NCBI GenBank assembly: GCA_017428945.1
Contig: JAFRPW010000046.1
Coordinates: 1 to 64,000, forward strand
From: Bacteroidales bacterium
GTDB taxonomy: Bacteria; Bacteroidota; Bacteroidia; Bacteroidales; UBA932
Length of the DNA: 64,000 nucleotides
Direction: 5' to 3'
Shown: piece by piece, positions 1-12,648 of the stretch
Layout: the number at the start of each line of letters is the position of its first letter
Position numbering within the stretch: position 1 is the stretch's first letter
Translations under genes and position numbers: made by a program
The notes under the pieces: model-generated
What the model was told of the DNA's origin: nothing
Seen by the model: the letters and a program-made list of their open reading frames with translations, nothing else
Databases searched by the model: none

Positions 1-95
<95 letters not shown>

Positions 96-102
96 TTTTT
101 TG

Positions 103-138
103 GAAGCCCCGATCGAGCAATCGACCGGGGCTTCTTTT
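103..138 (+). terminator. rho-independent terminator of the rRNA operon
   Basis: A perfect 9-bp stem (GAAGCCCCG at 103-111, CGGGGCTTC at 126-134), extended inward by a TCGA/TCGA pairing, is followed by a T-rich tract. It lies immediately after the 5S sequence. Confidence 0.9.
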
Positions 139-149
139 GTTAACAAATG

Positions 150-587
150 TTATTCTGTTAATAATTCAAGCCTCATTGTCTGGGGCCAGCTATATCGTAC
201 CGCACAAGTATCCCACATGTGTCCAAGACTTCCAGTCCAACTTGCTTCAATAAAAGTTTTGTCACTACTATACGCTCCGCTGATGTAGAGAGTATCAGCA
301 ACAATGATACTAATACTTAAATCGTTTATTAAGTAAGAGCCGATAGCGATATCTGGTTTCCATCCCTTATCGCCTCCATTGTAAAGGGACCTATATAGTA
401 GAGTAGCACGACTGGAATATTCACCGATACTGAGGATAAGCTCAACACCTTCGCCATTAATGGCATTATACTGTCCCTTATAGTCTAGCATCTTAACCTT
501 CGGGTCTGTTGAATAGCGAGGCTTTTGTCCATAGCACGAACTGAGAGTCACCAGGAAGAACAGCAGAATATAGTTGGCCTTTTTCAT
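150..587 (-). CDS. small hypothetical lipoprotein
   Basis: 145 residues. The N-terminus is a lipoprotein signal: MKK, a hydrophobic stretch, then the lipobox LSSC with Cys18 as the predicted lipidated residue. The remainder is soluble and matches no family I recognise. The gene is AT-rich compared with the housekeeping genes and ends 12 bases from the 5S terminator, pointing at it. With the next gene it forms a two-gene AT-rich insert between two copies of the 5S 3' end. Outer-membrane or periplasmic anchoring is inferred from the signal only. Confidence 0.7.
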   Translation of the reverse strand: MKKANYILLFFLVTLSSCYGQKPRYSTDPKVKMLDYKGQYNAINGEGVELILSIGEYSSRATLLYRSLYNGGDKGWKPDIAIGSYLINDLSISIIVADTLYISGAYSSDKTFIEASWTGSLGHMWDTCAVRYSWPQTMRLELLTE

Positions 588-620
588 ACCGTAAATGATC
601 TTTGATAACTATTGAGTATC

Positions 621-1079
621 TTACTGATGAATATACGAAATGCTATTTAATTGCTTGTTGACGATTTCATGGGTCGTTATATGATAATTGTATGGGTCTG
701 AGCAATAATAGCATTCATAATTAAACCCTTGCCATAAACAATATGCAGTAGTGCCTGCAGGCACTGTTACTGTTAAATAAGAATAATCATAGTGATAGTT
801 TAAATTATTATCGGTGCATTCAGTCCTCAATACTTTTATTCTTCGTTTAAAAGGTAGTGGCTCCCTAGTTGTGCATGACGCATCTGAGTAAAAAATGATA
901 CTGTCTGCATGTTCTGTAATAAAAGTCTCAATAAATCCCCAAACATCGTCTTCAACAATCTCACCAATGAAAGAGTTTCGGTATTCGCTTGAATCATCAT
1001 TAATCCTTTTGCAAGAAAGAACTAGGAAACAGGCACAGAGTACAGTATAGCAAAGAATATGAGAAGTTTCTGTTTTCAT
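621..1079 (-). CDS. small hypothetical lipoprotein
   Basis: 152 residues from the ATG at 1079. I chose this start over the ATG at 1115 because it gives a normal lipoprotein signal: MKTE, a hydrophobic core, then VLSC with Cys23. A Bacteroidota -7 box on the minus strand (1113-1120) also lies just upstream, making the longer start impossible from that promoter. The mature part is Tyr-, Ser- and Asp-rich and unrecognised. It is cotranscribed in direction with the gene ending at 150 and shares its low GC, suggesting they arrived together. Confidence 0.68.
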   Translation of the reverse strand: MKTETSHILCYTVLCACFLVLSCKRINDDSSEYRNSFIGEIVEDDVWGFIETFITEHADSIIFYSDASCTTREPLPFKRRIKVLRTECTDNNLNYHYDYSYLTVTVPAGTTAYCLWQGFNYECYYCSDPYNYHITTHEIVNKQLNSISYIHQ

Positions 1080-1112
1080 AAGTTCGTTCTTTAATGAAAG
1101 TAGATTATACCA

Positions 1113-1120
1113 CAAAAATA
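1113..1120 (-). promoter_or_regulatory. -7 box (TATTTTTG) for the lipoprotein pair
   Basis: Read on the minus strand the site is TATTTTTG, matching the Bacteroidota -7 consensus TAnnTTTG, 33 bases before the ATG at 1079. Confidence 0.5.
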
Positions 1121-1206
1121 TGTATTATTAAGTACATATACAATAGTTCAGTGTTTTGATATAGTAAATGCTTTTATAGACAGTAGTTTAGCTAGTTGGT
1201 AATTAG

Positions 1207-1309
1207 TAAGCTCACCCGCGCTGATGGTACTGACCTACCAGTTGGGAGAGTAAGTCGCCGCGGTTTTTCGGAAGCCCCGATCGAGCAATCGACCGGGGCT
1301 TCTTTTGTT
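1207..1309 (+). repeat. second copy of 5S rRNA 3' end plus terminator (truncated 5S)
   Basis: These 103 bases repeat 39-141 with only two substitutions (T to C at 1259 and at 1269). The copy begins abruptly within the 5S gene at TAAGCTCACC and includes the complete terminator hairpin (1271-1302). It lacks the 5' half of 5S and cannot make a functional 5S. It forms a direct repeat flanking the two lipoprotein genes, as expected from a duplication or integration event at the end of the rRNA operon. Confidence 0.92.
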
Positions 1310-1330
1310 GTTATATTGAAGAATTAGTGT

Positions 1331-1338
1331 TAAATTTG
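1331..1338 (+). promoter_or_regulatory. -7 box (TAAATTTG) for eno
   Basis: TAAATTTG matches TAnnTTTG and lies 40 bases before the eno ATG, downstream of the truncated 5S terminator, so eno has its own promoter. Confidence 0.55.
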
Positions 1339-1366
1339 CATGATTTAAGAGAATATTACTTTCTAA

Positions 1367-4999
<3,633 letters not shown>

Positions 5000-5003
<4 letters not shown>

Positions 5004-6397
5004 ATCCTGTCCTGCTTAAGGTCTTCAACGTACCGCGCGATCCTGTGTAGTTCGCGCGGTATTGCTATGCTCTGGGGGCAGTGCGACAGGCATTCGCCGC
5101 AGGTTATGCAGCGGTCTGCCTGACGTAGGGTCTCTACGGCTTTGTCATAGCTGGTGAGGTAAGCCTTCTTAAGCTTGCGGTAGTCTTTCTGGGCAGAGCT
5201 CTGGGCATAGGTTCCGTCGGTTATGGCCTTGTTGTAGTGCTGGAACACACCCGGGATATTGACGCCCCAGGGGCAGGGCATACAGTATTTGCAGTCCGTG
5301 CAGTTCACAAGCGGGTATTCCTTCATCTGGATGGCCATCTTCTCAAGGAATTCCAGCTCTTCTTCCGTGAGAGGCTTGAAGTGACCGAAGGTCTGGACAT
5401 TCTCCTTCAGGGGCGTCATGTTGGTCATGCCGGAAAGGGCGCAGAGCACCCTGGGATAGGTAGCGCAGAATCGGAAGGCCCATGAAGCGGGACTCATGTC
5501 CGGCTCCCTTTCCTTCATCTGGCGGGCGATTCCCTCCGGGACGTTTGCCAGGCGTCCGCCCAGCAGGGGCTCCATTATGACGATGGGGATTTCCCTCTTG
5601 TCCAGCTCAGCGTACAGGTATTCCGCATTGGCGTTGCGACGGCCGTCGGCATGCCTCCAGTCCACATAGTTCATCTCTATCTGAACAAAGTCCCACACCA
5701 TTTCACCGCTGTCGTACATCTCCATGAAGCCGTCAAATTCCTTGGCCGATCCGTGGAAGGAGAAGCCCAGGTTGCGTATGCGGCCGGCAGCTTTTTCCTT
5801 GAGGAGGAAGTCTATCATGCCGTTTTCCACGTACCTCTGGTTGAAGGCTTCCCTGCCGCCACGGCCTATGGAGTGGAGGAGGTAGTAGTCAAAGTAGTCG
5901 GTCTTGAGCTGCTTGAAGGAGTCGTGGTACATCTGGATGGACGCTTCCTTGGAGCGGTCTCCAAAGTTGGAGAGTTTGGTGGCGATGTAGTAGCTATCCC
6001 TGGGGTGGCGGCTCAGGGCATCTCCGGCGGCCTTTTCGCTAAGGCCCTGGAGGTATGCGGGGGAGGTGTCGAAGTAATTGATTCCGTGGGCTATGGCATA
6101 GTCTACCATCTCGTTTACGGCCTCCTGGTCTATGACGTCCTTGCCGTCAGCATCCTTTATCATTGGCCAGCGCATACAGCCAAAACCTATGGCGCTCACG
6201 CGGTCTCCGTTTCTGGGGTTCTCCCGGATGAGCATGCTCTCCGGCCCGTCGGTGAGGCCTCCCGTCATTCCCGGCTTCCCTCCCGTCATTCCCGGCTTCC
6301 CTCCCGTCATTCCCGGCTTTGACCGGGAATCTTTCGGCGCACATGCCGTAGCCAGCGCAGCAGCGCCGCTTATCTTTATGAAGTCTCTTCTTTTCAT
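5000..6397 (-). CDS. Tat-exported aldo/keto reductase with C-terminal 4Fe-4S ferredoxin domain
   Basis: 465 residues. The N-terminus is a twin-arginine signal (MKRRDFIKISGAAALATAC). Residues ~22-47 are a repeated PGMTGG linker made by a family-A palindromic repeat. The core is an aldo/keto reductase fold with DTSPAY (catalytic Asp and Tyr), IATK (Lys) and LLHS (His). The C-terminus carries Cys motifs CTDCKYCMPCP and CITCGECLSHCP, as in the iron-sulfur AKR subfamily. The start overlaps the upstream polyferredoxin stop by 4 bases (ATGA), so the two are coupled. I infer electron transfer between them; the substrate is unknown. Confidence 0.88.
6258..6332. repeat. family-A palindromic repeat, three 21-bp units, inside a gene
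   Basis: Three 21-bp units begin at 6258, 6279 and 6300. The last contains a full hairpin (ATTCCCGG 6309-6316, CCGGGAAT 6323-6330). On the minus strand it encodes the PGMTGG repeats after the Tat signal of the aldo/keto reductase. Confidence 0.85.
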
Positions 6398-7806
6398 ACG
6401 TGTTCCTCCTTGCCGTTAACGGTGATTGCGCTGACTGGCCTTGACGGGCAGTACTGCTCGCAGGCTCCGCAGCCTATGCAGACCTCTTCCGCCACGGTGG
6501 GACGGCGGAATCCGTCAGGGGTCTTGACCATCATAATTGCACCCGTGGGGCACATTGAAGCGCATTTTCCGCAGTTTGCCTTGCCGGTTGCGCTCACGCA
6601 AAGCTCAGGATTCACCCTGGCGGTACCAATGTGATACTGGGTTTTCTCCTCACGGTTAATCCTGACGATGGCGCCGCTGGGGCAGACCTCGCTGCAGCGG
6701 GTGCATTCCGGACGGCAGAAGCCTTTCTCGTAACCCATTTCCGGCTGCATGAGGCGGTCAAGGTTTGTGGAAGGTCTGAGGACATTGTTGGGGCACTGCG
6801 CCACGCAAAGCTGGCAGGCGGTGCACTTGCGATAGAAATCCTTCACGCTCTTTGAGCCCGGAGGCGTGATGGGCGTCTCCCTGTCTATGGCTGTTTTGGG
6901 AAGAATCTCTGCAAAGCCGCCGTCCAGTTTCTTTCCCTCCTGCGCCCTTGCCGTCACGCCCTTCAGGGCAGCGGCGCCAATTGCCATGGCCGTCCCGGCC
7001 ATAAACGCCCTGCGGGAAGCGTCATTGCCGACCTTCCCTTCGTCATTGCCGACCTGATCGGCAATCTCCTTCCTCCCCCACGCAAACCTGTACTTGAGCG
7101 CACCTGCATGGCAGTTCTCCAGGCAGTCGAAGCAGTCTACGCAGCGGGAATAGTCTATCTTGTGATTCTTGGAGTCTATGCACAGCGCCTTGCACTTTTT
7201 CTCGCACAGCCCGCAGTTGACGCACTTTGAAGTGTCTATCATGGGGCGGAACATTGCAAAGCGGGAGAAGAAGCTGAGGGTGGTACCTACCGGGCAGATG
7301 CTGTTGCAGTAGGTGCGGCCGCCCTTGAAGGACAGGGCAAACACAACTGCAAGAGTGACACCGGCCACAATTGCTGTGGTAAGATATGGATGCTTAAAGC
7401 TCTGGACGATGCGCCCATATGCGCTGTATGGCGCCAGAAGGGCTACAGCCCACTGGATACCCAGCACAAACACAATTACAAAGGCGGCCCATATGCCATA
7501 TCGGAGCCAAGTGACCTCCTTTTTATAGCTGTAGGGGGCCTTCTTCTTGCCCCGGCCTATGAAGGAGATACCGTCCTGGAGCAGGCCAAGAGGGCAGATT
7601 ACTGAGCAGTAGACTCTTCCCAGTACAAGCGTAAGGAGCACCATGGCAATTACTACAACTGAGTTGACTGCCATGACGGCGGGGAGGAACTGGATTTTTG
7701 GCATCCAGCCAAGCCATTTGTACAGCACTCCGGAAGAATCCAGCAGCAGAAGGGTTATTCCTATCCAGAATACCCATGCCAGTGCCACTCTCAGTTTTTT
7801 GAGCAT
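6394..7806 (-). CDS. membrane polyferredoxin (NapH/NosR-like 4Fe-4S protein)
   Basis: 470 residues from the ATG at 7806, preceded 20 bases upstream by a -7 box. The N-terminal half has several membrane segments and the paired motifs CSVICPLG and CNSICPVG typical of NapH/NosR-like electron carriers, then two 4Fe-4S motifs (CVNCGLCEKKC, CVDCFDCLENC). Around residue 264 a second Tat-like motif, SRRAFMAG, precedes four further Cys clusters (CTACQLCVAQC, CRPECTRCSEVC, CGKCASMC, CIGCGACEQYC). It looks like a fusion of NapH-like and NapG-like proteins. It probably moves electrons between the quinone pool and the adjacent exported reductase (inference). Confidence 0.85.
   Translation of the reverse strand: MLKKLRVALAWVFWIGITLLLLDSSGVLYKWLGWMPKIQFLPAVMAVNSVVVIAMVLLTLVLGRVYCSVICPLGLLQDGISFIGRGKKKAPYSYKKEVTWLRYGIWAAFVIVFVLGIQWAVALLAPYSAYGRIVQSFKHPYLTTAIVAGVTLAVVFALSFKGGRTYCNSICPVGTTLSFFSRFAMFRPMIDTSKCVNCGLCEKKCKALCIDSKNHKIDYSRCVDCFDCLENCHAGALKYRFAWGRKEIADQVGNDEGKVGNDASRRAFMAGTAMAIGAAALKGVTARAQEGKKLDGGFAEILPKTAIDRETPITPPGSKSVKDFYRKCTACQLCVAQCPNNVLRPSTNLDRLMQPEMGYEKGFCRPECTRCSEVCPSGAIVRINREEKTQYHIGTARVNPELCVSATGKANCGKCASMCPTGAIMMVKTPDGFRRPTVAEEVCIGCGACEQYCPSRPVSAITVNGKEEHV
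7020..7069. repeat. family-A palindromic repeat inside the polyferredoxin gene
   Basis: A half unit (7020-7034) and a full hairpin unit (ATTGCCGA 7045-7052, TCGGCAAT 7058-7065). It encodes residues ~246-262 (ADQVGNDEGKVGND) between the membrane-domain ferredoxin and the internal SRRAF motif, which is a linker position. Confidence 0.85.
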
Positions 7807-7826
7807 AACAGTAAGTTCTTGATTTA

Positions 7827-7865
7827 CAAATATAAGAATTTTTAGCATTTTTTTTGCTATATTTG
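7827..7865. promoter_or_regulatory. divergent promoters of the polyferredoxin gene and frr
   Basis: TATATTTG occurs on the minus strand at 7827-7834 (20 bases before the polyferredoxin ATG) and on the plus strand at 7858-7865 (25 bases before frr). The boxes are 23 bases apart. Confidence 0.6.
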
Positions 7866-7890
7866 CACCTACGCAAAAACACACAGAGTT

Positions 7891-8457
7891 ATGTTACCTA
7901 AAGCGAAAGAAATAGTTGACGCAATGTCCGTGAAGATGCAGGATGCAGTAGACTTCCTGGAAGAAGATCTCAAGAACTACCGTGTCGGAAAGGCCTCCCC
8001 GGCCATCCTCAACCCGGTAATGGTAGACTATTACGGAACGGCAACGCCCCTTAATCAGGTTGCGTCCATCACCACGCCGGATGCCAAGACCATAGCAATC
8101 CAGCCCTGGGAGCGCAACATGATAGGCAAGATAGAAAAAGCAATACTGGACGCCAACGTGGGCCTCACTCCCTCCAACAACGGAGAAATCATCCGCTGCA
8201 TGGTTCCCGCCCTCACTGAAGAGCGCCGTAAAGACCTCATAAAGAAGGCAAAGGCCCAGGGAGAAACCACCAAGGTAACCATCCGCAACGCCCGCAGGGA
8301 CGGCATAGACCTCCTCAAGAAGGCCCAGAAGAACGACGGCCTGTCAGAGGACGGAGAGAAGGAAGGAGAGGAAGAACTCCAGAAGGTTACGGACAAGTGG
8401 GTCAAGAAGGTTGACGAAGTAATTGCCGCCAAAGAGAAAGACATCCTTACGGTATGA
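7891..8457 (+). CDS. frr: ribosome recycling factor
   Basis: 188 residues, close to the usual ~185. With EF-G it splits the post-termination ribosome. Recognisable features are the N-terminal helix with LRVGKASP-like NYRVGKASPAIL, the domain II stretch YYGTATPLNQVASI, and the helical C-terminus VRNARRD-like TIRNARRDGIDLLKK. It starts a plus-strand run: the next gene overlaps its stop by 4 bases. The coupling of frr to aromatic amino acid genes appears positional, not functional. Confidence 0.97.
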   Translation: MLPKAKEIVDAMSVKMQDAVDFLEEDLKNYRVGKASPAILNPVMVDYYGTATPLNQVASITTPDAKTIAIQPWERNMIGKIEKAILDANVGLTPSNNGEIIRCMVPALTEERRKDLIKKAKAQGETTKVTIRNARRDGIDLLKKAQKNDGLSEDGEKEGEEELQKVTDKWVKKVDEVIAAKEKDILTV

Positions 8458-9623
8458 TCATACAGCCAGCAACCCGTACCTTGTCGGTCAAGGAGTACTA
8501 CTTTTCCGTCAAGAACAAGGAAATGGCCCGGCTCAATGCGCAGCGCGCGCAGGCCGGGCTTGATTCTATAATCAATCTTGGCATTGGCTCTCCGGACGGC
8601 ACCCCGCCCGTAGAAGCCCTGCAGACCGTCGCGCTCGAGGCGGTGAAGGACGGCGTTCACGGATACCAGAGCTACACTGGTATTCCTCAGCTCCGTGAAG
8701 CTTTCGCCGCCTGGTACAAGCGTTATTACAACGTGGAACTGGACCCATCCTGTGAAATCCAGCCCCTCACCGGCTCCAAGGAGGGAATCCTCCTTATCTC
8801 CCTCACTTTCCTGAACAAGGGAGACGGCGTGCTGGTTCCGGATCCCGGGTATCCTACCTATACATCGGCCTCAAACATGGCCGAGGCTCGTATAATCAAG
8901 TACGACCTTCTGGAAGAGAACGGCTGGTACCCGGACTTTGACGCCCTGGAAAAGATGGACCTGACGGGCGTGAAGATGATGTGGACCAACTATCCCGGAA
9001 TGCCCACCGGAGCGCAGGCCACAAAGGAACTCTACCGGAAAATTGTTGACTTCGGGCGCCGTCACGGCATACTCATCGTCAATGACAACCCTTACAGCTT
9101 TATCCGAACCAAAGAGCACCTTTCCATCCTGGAGGTGCCCGGCGCAAAGGAAGGCTGCCTGGAGATGAATTCCCTTTCCAAGGCCCACAACATGGCAGGC
9201 TGGCGCCTGGGCATGGTGGCGGGTCAGGCAGACTACATCAGGGAAATCCTCAAGGTCAAGAGCCAGATGGACAGCGGTATCTTCCGCCCCCTGCAGCTTG
9301 CCGCCGTAAAGGCGCTGGAAGCCGGTGAGGACTGGTTTGAGAAGCTTAATGCAGAGTACTACCGCCGTGCAGAGGTTGCATACCGCATAATGGATACCAT
9401 CGGCGCAACCTATGACCGCAACGCCGCCGGCCTCTTTGTCTGGGGCCGCCTTCCGGATGGCCTGAAAGGTGCCGACGTAAGCGACAGGCTTCTTTACGAT
9501 GCCGGCGTATTCATCACCCCCGGCTTCATCTTCGGCAAGAACGGAGAGAACTACATCCGCATATCGCTATGCGCCAATGTGGAAACCCTGGAAAGGGCCC
9601 TGGAAAAGATAAAGAGCCTATGA
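8454..9623 (+). CDS. class I/II aminotransferase, probably aromatic (prephenate/phenylpyruvate-type)
   Basis: 389 residues with the fold-type I PLP signature: NLGIGSPD at the N-terminus, GSKEGILL, PGYPTY, NDNPYSF, and the PLP-binding lysine Lys243 in SLSKAHNMAGWRLG. It overlaps frr by 4 bases and tyrA by 4 bases. Followed by tyrA and DAHP synthase/chorismate mutase, it most likely transaminates the Phe/Tyr precursors, as in the equivalent Bacteroidota cluster. An alternative is a general LL-diaminopimelate-type aminotransferase; sequence alone does not exclude this. Confidence 0.88.
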   Translation: MIIQPATRTLSVKEYYFSVKNKEMARLNAQRAQAGLDSIINLGIGSPDGTPPVEALQTVALEAVKDGVHGYQSYTGIPQLREAFAAWYKRYYNVELDPSCEIQPLTGSKEGILLISLTFLNKGDGVLVPDPGYPTYTSASNMAEARIIKYDLLEENGWYPDFDALEKMDLTGVKMMWTNYPGMPTGAQATKELYRKIVDFGRRHGILIVNDNPYSFIRTKEHLSILEVPGAKEGCLEMNSLSKAHNMAGWRLGMVAGQADYIREILKVKSQMDSGIFRPLQLAAVKALEAGEDWFEKLNAEYYRRAEVAYRIMDTIGATYDRNAAGLFVWGRLPDGLKGADVSDRLLYDAGVFITPGFIFGKNGENYIRISLCANVETLERALEKIKSL

Positions 9624-10465
9624 AAACCGTTGGAGTAGTTGGCCTTGGACTCATAGGCGGCTCCATGGCGCTTGACCTCAGGCGCAGGGGCTTTGCCTCC
9701 CGCGTTCTTGGCGTAGAGGCCGATTCCGTAGCCGCAGAGGCCGCCCTCACCATAGGCCTTGTGGACAAGGTGGTATCGCTGCAGGAGTGCGTGGCGGAGG
9801 CCGATATCATCGTGGTTGCCGTGCCGGTGGGTACGGCCGTCAAGATGGTGCCGGAAATCCTGGACCAGCTGGGGGACGACAAGATTGTCATCGATGTCTG
9901 CTCCACAAAGGAGGAAATCTGCCGCGCGGTGAAGTATCATCCCCGCAGGAAGCAGTTTGTGAGCACGCATCCCATGGCGGGAACGGAGTACAGCGGCCCC
10001 TGGGCTGCCCAGCCGGGCCTTTTTGACGGCCGGGCCTGCATCTTTGCGAACGCGGAGGAATCGGCCCCCAAAGCCGTCAAGGTCATAGAGCAGATGTACG
10101 ATGTGCTTAACATGCGTCCCATCTACATGAACGCAGAGCAGCACGACCTCCATACCGCCTACGTCTCCCACATCTCCCATGTCACATCCTTCGCCCTTGC
10201 CCTGACGGTGCTGGACAAGGAAAAGGACGAGAAACACATCTTTGACCTTGCCTCCGGAGGCTTCTCCTCTACTGTGCGCCTTGCAAAGTCCAACCCGGAC
10301 ATGTGGGTTCCCATCCTGTCCCAGAACAGGGACAACGTGCTTCGCGTGATGGATACCTATATAGAGAAGATGAAGGAATTCCGCAGCGCAATAGACGCTT
10401 ACGATGAGGAAAAGCTCCGCGAACTCATCCTGGAAGCCAACAGAATAAAGAAGATTATCCGCTGA
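9620..10465 (+). CDS. tyrA: prephenate dehydrogenase
   Basis: 281 residues. I take the ATG at 9620, overlapping the preceding stop (ATGA), because it places the Rossmann motif GLGLIGGS directly at the N-terminus; the longer open frame adds an unrelated 17 residues. The enzyme oxidatively decarboxylates prephenate to 4-hydroxyphenylpyruvate for tyrosine. Further support is the conserved THPMAGTEYSG segment and the helical C-terminal dimerisation region with HISHVTSFALAL. It is followed by the chorismate mutase-containing gene with a one-base overlap, so prephenate synthesis and use are encoded side by side. Confidence 0.93.
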   Translation: MKTVGVVGLGLIGGSMALDLRRRGFASRVLGVEADSVAAEAALTIGLVDKVVSLQECVAEADIIVVAVPVGTAVKMVPEILDQLGDDKIVIDVCSTKEEICRAVKYHPRRKQFVSTHPMAGTEYSGPWAAQPGLFDGRACIFANAEESAPKAVKVIEQMYDVLNMRPIYMNAEQHDLHTAYVSHISHVTSFALALTVLDKEKDEKHIFDLASGGFSSTVRLAKSNPDMWVPILSQNRDNVLRVMDTYIEKMKEFRSAIDAYDEEKLRELILEANRIKKIIR

Positions 10466-11541
10466 TGTCTCACGAACTTGATATAATCCCCGGAACGGAG
10501 TGGGGCTGCTTCACGCTGCCTCGCCCAATGTGCATTGCAGGCCCGTGCAGTGCAGAGAGCGAAGAGCAGGTCCTTGAGACCGCCCGGGGCCTTGCCGCCT
10601 TCGGGATTCACGTATTCCGCGCCGGAATATGGAAGCCCCGCACGCACCCGGGCTCTTTTGAGGGTGTGGGCACCCCGGGGCTCAAGTGGATGCGCAGGGT
10701 AAAGCAGGAGCTGGGCATGTGGGTGTGCACTGAGGTGGCAAGCGAGAAGCATGTCCTGGAGTGCATCAAGTACGGCGTAGACATGGTCTGGATAGGAGCG
10801 CGGACATCGGCCAACCCCTTCCTCATGCAGGAGATTGCCGATGCCCTGGAGGGTACGGACATGCCTGTTCTGGTGAAGAATCCGGTGAACCCGGACATCG
10901 ATCTCTGGATTGGCGCGCTGGAGCGGCTGAACCGCGCCGGGATCCGGAGGCTGGGCGTCATACACAGGGGGTTTTCCACATCGGCCCCTATCCTTTACAG
11001 GAACGACCCCGGCTGGAAATTGGCCATCGAACTGCGTACCAGGTACCCCAGGATGGCGTTTTTTGCCGATCCTTCCCACATGGCGGGAGACCGCAAATAC
11101 CTGCAGGAACTGTCCCAGAGGGCCATGGACCTTGGCCTGGACGGACTGATGGTAGAAAGCCACTGCAACCCGGACTGCGCCCTTTCGGACTCCAAGCAGC
11201 AGCTTACCCCGCGTGACCTCCAGACCCTTCTGGAAAGCCTTGCAATAAGGGAAAGCACCTCCCAGGACGAGGGCTACCGCGACGGCATAGAGGCCCTCAG
11301 GGCCCGCATTGACGTCATTGACGACAACCTCCTGAACCTCCTGAACGACCGCATGAACGTGAGCCGGAAGATTGGAGAGTACAAGCGAGAACACAACGTG
11401 GCAATCCTTCAGGCCGGCAGGTGGGAATCCCTACTTGCATCCATGGAAGAAAGGGCGGAGGCCATGGGAATATCCCGCGAGGCCATCCGCGCCATCATGA
11501 CCGCCATCCACGACGAATCCGTGAGGGTGCAGAAACTCTAA
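10465..11541 (+). CDS. bifunctional DAHP synthase / chorismate mutase
   Basis: 358 residues. Residues ~1-260 are a type I-beta (KDO8P-synthase-like) 3-deoxy-7-phosphoheptulonate synthase: AGPCSAES, KPRTHPGSFEG, GARTSANPF, VLVKNPVNPD, HRGFST and DPSHMAGDR. Residues ~270-358 form an AroQ-type chorismate mutase (ALRARIDVIDDNLLNLL, then RKIGEYKREHNV). One protein therefore catalyses the first shikimate step and the chorismate-to-prephenate step, and the fused mutase often serves as an allosteric sensor of prephenate in such enzymes. It sits at the end of the frr-aminotransferase-tyrA run. Confidence 0.95.
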   Translation: MSHELDIIPGTEWGCFTLPRPMCIAGPCSAESEEQVLETARGLAAFGIHVFRAGIWKPRTHPGSFEGVGTPGLKWMRRVKQELGMWVCTEVASEKHVLECIKYGVDMVWIGARTSANPFLMQEIADALEGTDMPVLVKNPVNPDIDLWIGALERLNRAGIRRLGVIHRGFSTSAPILYRNDPGWKLAIELRTRYPRMAFFADPSHMAGDRKYLQELSQRAMDLGLDGLMVESHCNPDCALSDSKQQLTPRDLQTLLESLAIRESTSQDEGYRDGIEALRARIDVIDDNLLNLLNDRMNVSRKIGEYKREHNVAILQAGRWESLLASMEERAEAMGISREAIRAIMTAIHDESVRVQKL

Positions 11542-11564
11542 TTGCCGTTTTTCCCCTTTTGCTG

Positions 11565-11600
11565 CCGTTGTCCGCAAAAACCGCCAAAAATCCGGACGGG
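11565..11600. repeat. single degenerate family-B hairpin
   Basis: GTCCG (11570-11574) pairs with CGGAC (11593-11597) around an AAAAACCGCCAAAAA core, matching family B. It lies between the DAHP synthase stop and the lpxK promoter and could attenuate transcription. Confidence 0.55.
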
Positions 11601-11625
11601 AGGAGTGGGGAAACGGGTTTTTTAG

Positions 11626-11633
11626 TATATTTG
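11626..11633 (+). promoter_or_regulatory. -7 box (TATATTTG) for lpxK, 6 nt before ATG
   Basis: A perfect -7 box ends 6 bases before the ATG at 11640. Transcription would start at or next to the start codon, implying a leaderless or near-leaderless mRNA. Confidence 0.6.
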
Positions 11634-11639
11634 TATAAT

Positions 11640-12647
11640 ATGATTTACAGACTGATACTGGCCCTGAGGCACCTGGCCTTTGACAAGGGCTGGAAGAAGA
11701 CATACAAGGCAGAGGTTCCCACAATTTGCGTGGGGAACATTACCGTGGGCGGAACGGGCAAGACTCCGCATACGGAAATGATTCTTCGTGAGCTTATGGC
11801 AAGCGACAGGTGGGGCTTCCGCAACATTGCCGTGCTCTCACGCGGATACAAGCGCAAGTCTAAAGGCTTCCAGATTGTGGAGCGCGATTCCAGCGCCCGC
11901 TTTGCCGGGGACGAGCCCCTCCAGATTGCCCGCAAGTTCCCTTCCGTGAAGGTTGCCGTGGACAAGAACCGCGTAAAAGGCTGTGAAAAACTGGCCGCGG
12001 ACGGCACGGAGATAATAGTGCTTGACGATGCCTTCCAGTACCGCAGGTTAAGCGCATCCCTGAACATAGTCCTGGTAGACTTCAACCGTCCCATATTCAA
12101 GGACAAACTCATGCCCTGGGGGCGCCTGAGGGACCTTCCCTCACAGATCAGGCGTGCCCAGGTTGTAATCGTCACAAAATGCCCGGCGGAAATGAGCGGC
12201 TGGGACCGGCAGGAGTGGCGCCGCCACCTCAAGCTCCAGGACAGCCAGAAACTGTTTTTCACCACCATCGGCTACGATACCCCGGAGCCCGTATTTGAGG
12301 AGGCCGATCCCCGATACATCTACTCCAAGCGCCTCATCCTGGTGTCTGGCATAGCCAATGACGCCCCGCTGAGGAGCCAGCTGTCGGACACCTACAAGAT
12401 ATCCCGCAAACTGCAGTACGGAGACCATCACAAGTTTACCCTGGCCGACGTCAGGGAGATTTCTCATGCGCAGAAACAGAACCCCACCGCCTGCATCATG
12501 ACTACGGAAAAGGACGCCCAGCGCCTCCGCGACGTGAAGAAAATGCCGGACGAGGTGAAAAAAAGGCTGTTTTACATGCCCGTGCAGGCCCGTTTTTTGA
12601 GCGAAGAAGACAAAGAAGCTTTCACACATATCATCACCAATGTATAA
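11640..12647 (+). CDS. lpxK: tetraacyldisaccharide 4'-kinase
   Basis: 335 residues. The start at 11640 is fixed by the promoter box and by similarity at the N-terminus; the longer open frame upstream overlaps the previous gene. The kinase phosphorylates the lipid A disaccharide precursor at the inner membrane. The P-loop GNITVGGTGKTP is near residue 36-47, and DDAFQYRRL corresponds to the family's DDGFQ motif with Ala in place of Gly. The LPS role fits a Gram-negative cell. It overlaps the next lipoprotein reading frame slightly (upstream ATG at 12640). Confidence 0.95.
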   Translation: MIYRLILALRHLAFDKGWKKTYKAEVPTICVGNITVGGTGKTPHTEMILRELMASDRWGFRNIAVLSRGYKRKSKGFQIVERDSSARFAGDEPLQIARKFPSVKVAVDKNRVKGCEKLAADGTEIIVLDDAFQYRRLSASLNIVLVDFNRPIFKDKLMPWGRLRDLPSQIRRAQVVIVTKCPAEMSGWDRQEWRRHLKLQDSQKLFFTTIGYDTPEPVFEEADPRYIYSKRLILVSGIANDAPLRSQLSDTYKISRKLQYGDHHKFTLADVREISHAQKQNPTACIMTTEKDAQRLRDVKKMPDEVKKRLFYMPVQARFLSEEDKEAFTHIITNV

Positions 12648-12648
12648 G

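Noticed and set aside
6258..6332. Collagen-like or adhesin repeat in the aldo/keto reductase
   Set aside because: The PGMTGG repeat is explained at DNA level by the family-A palindrome, which gives other peptides in other genes.
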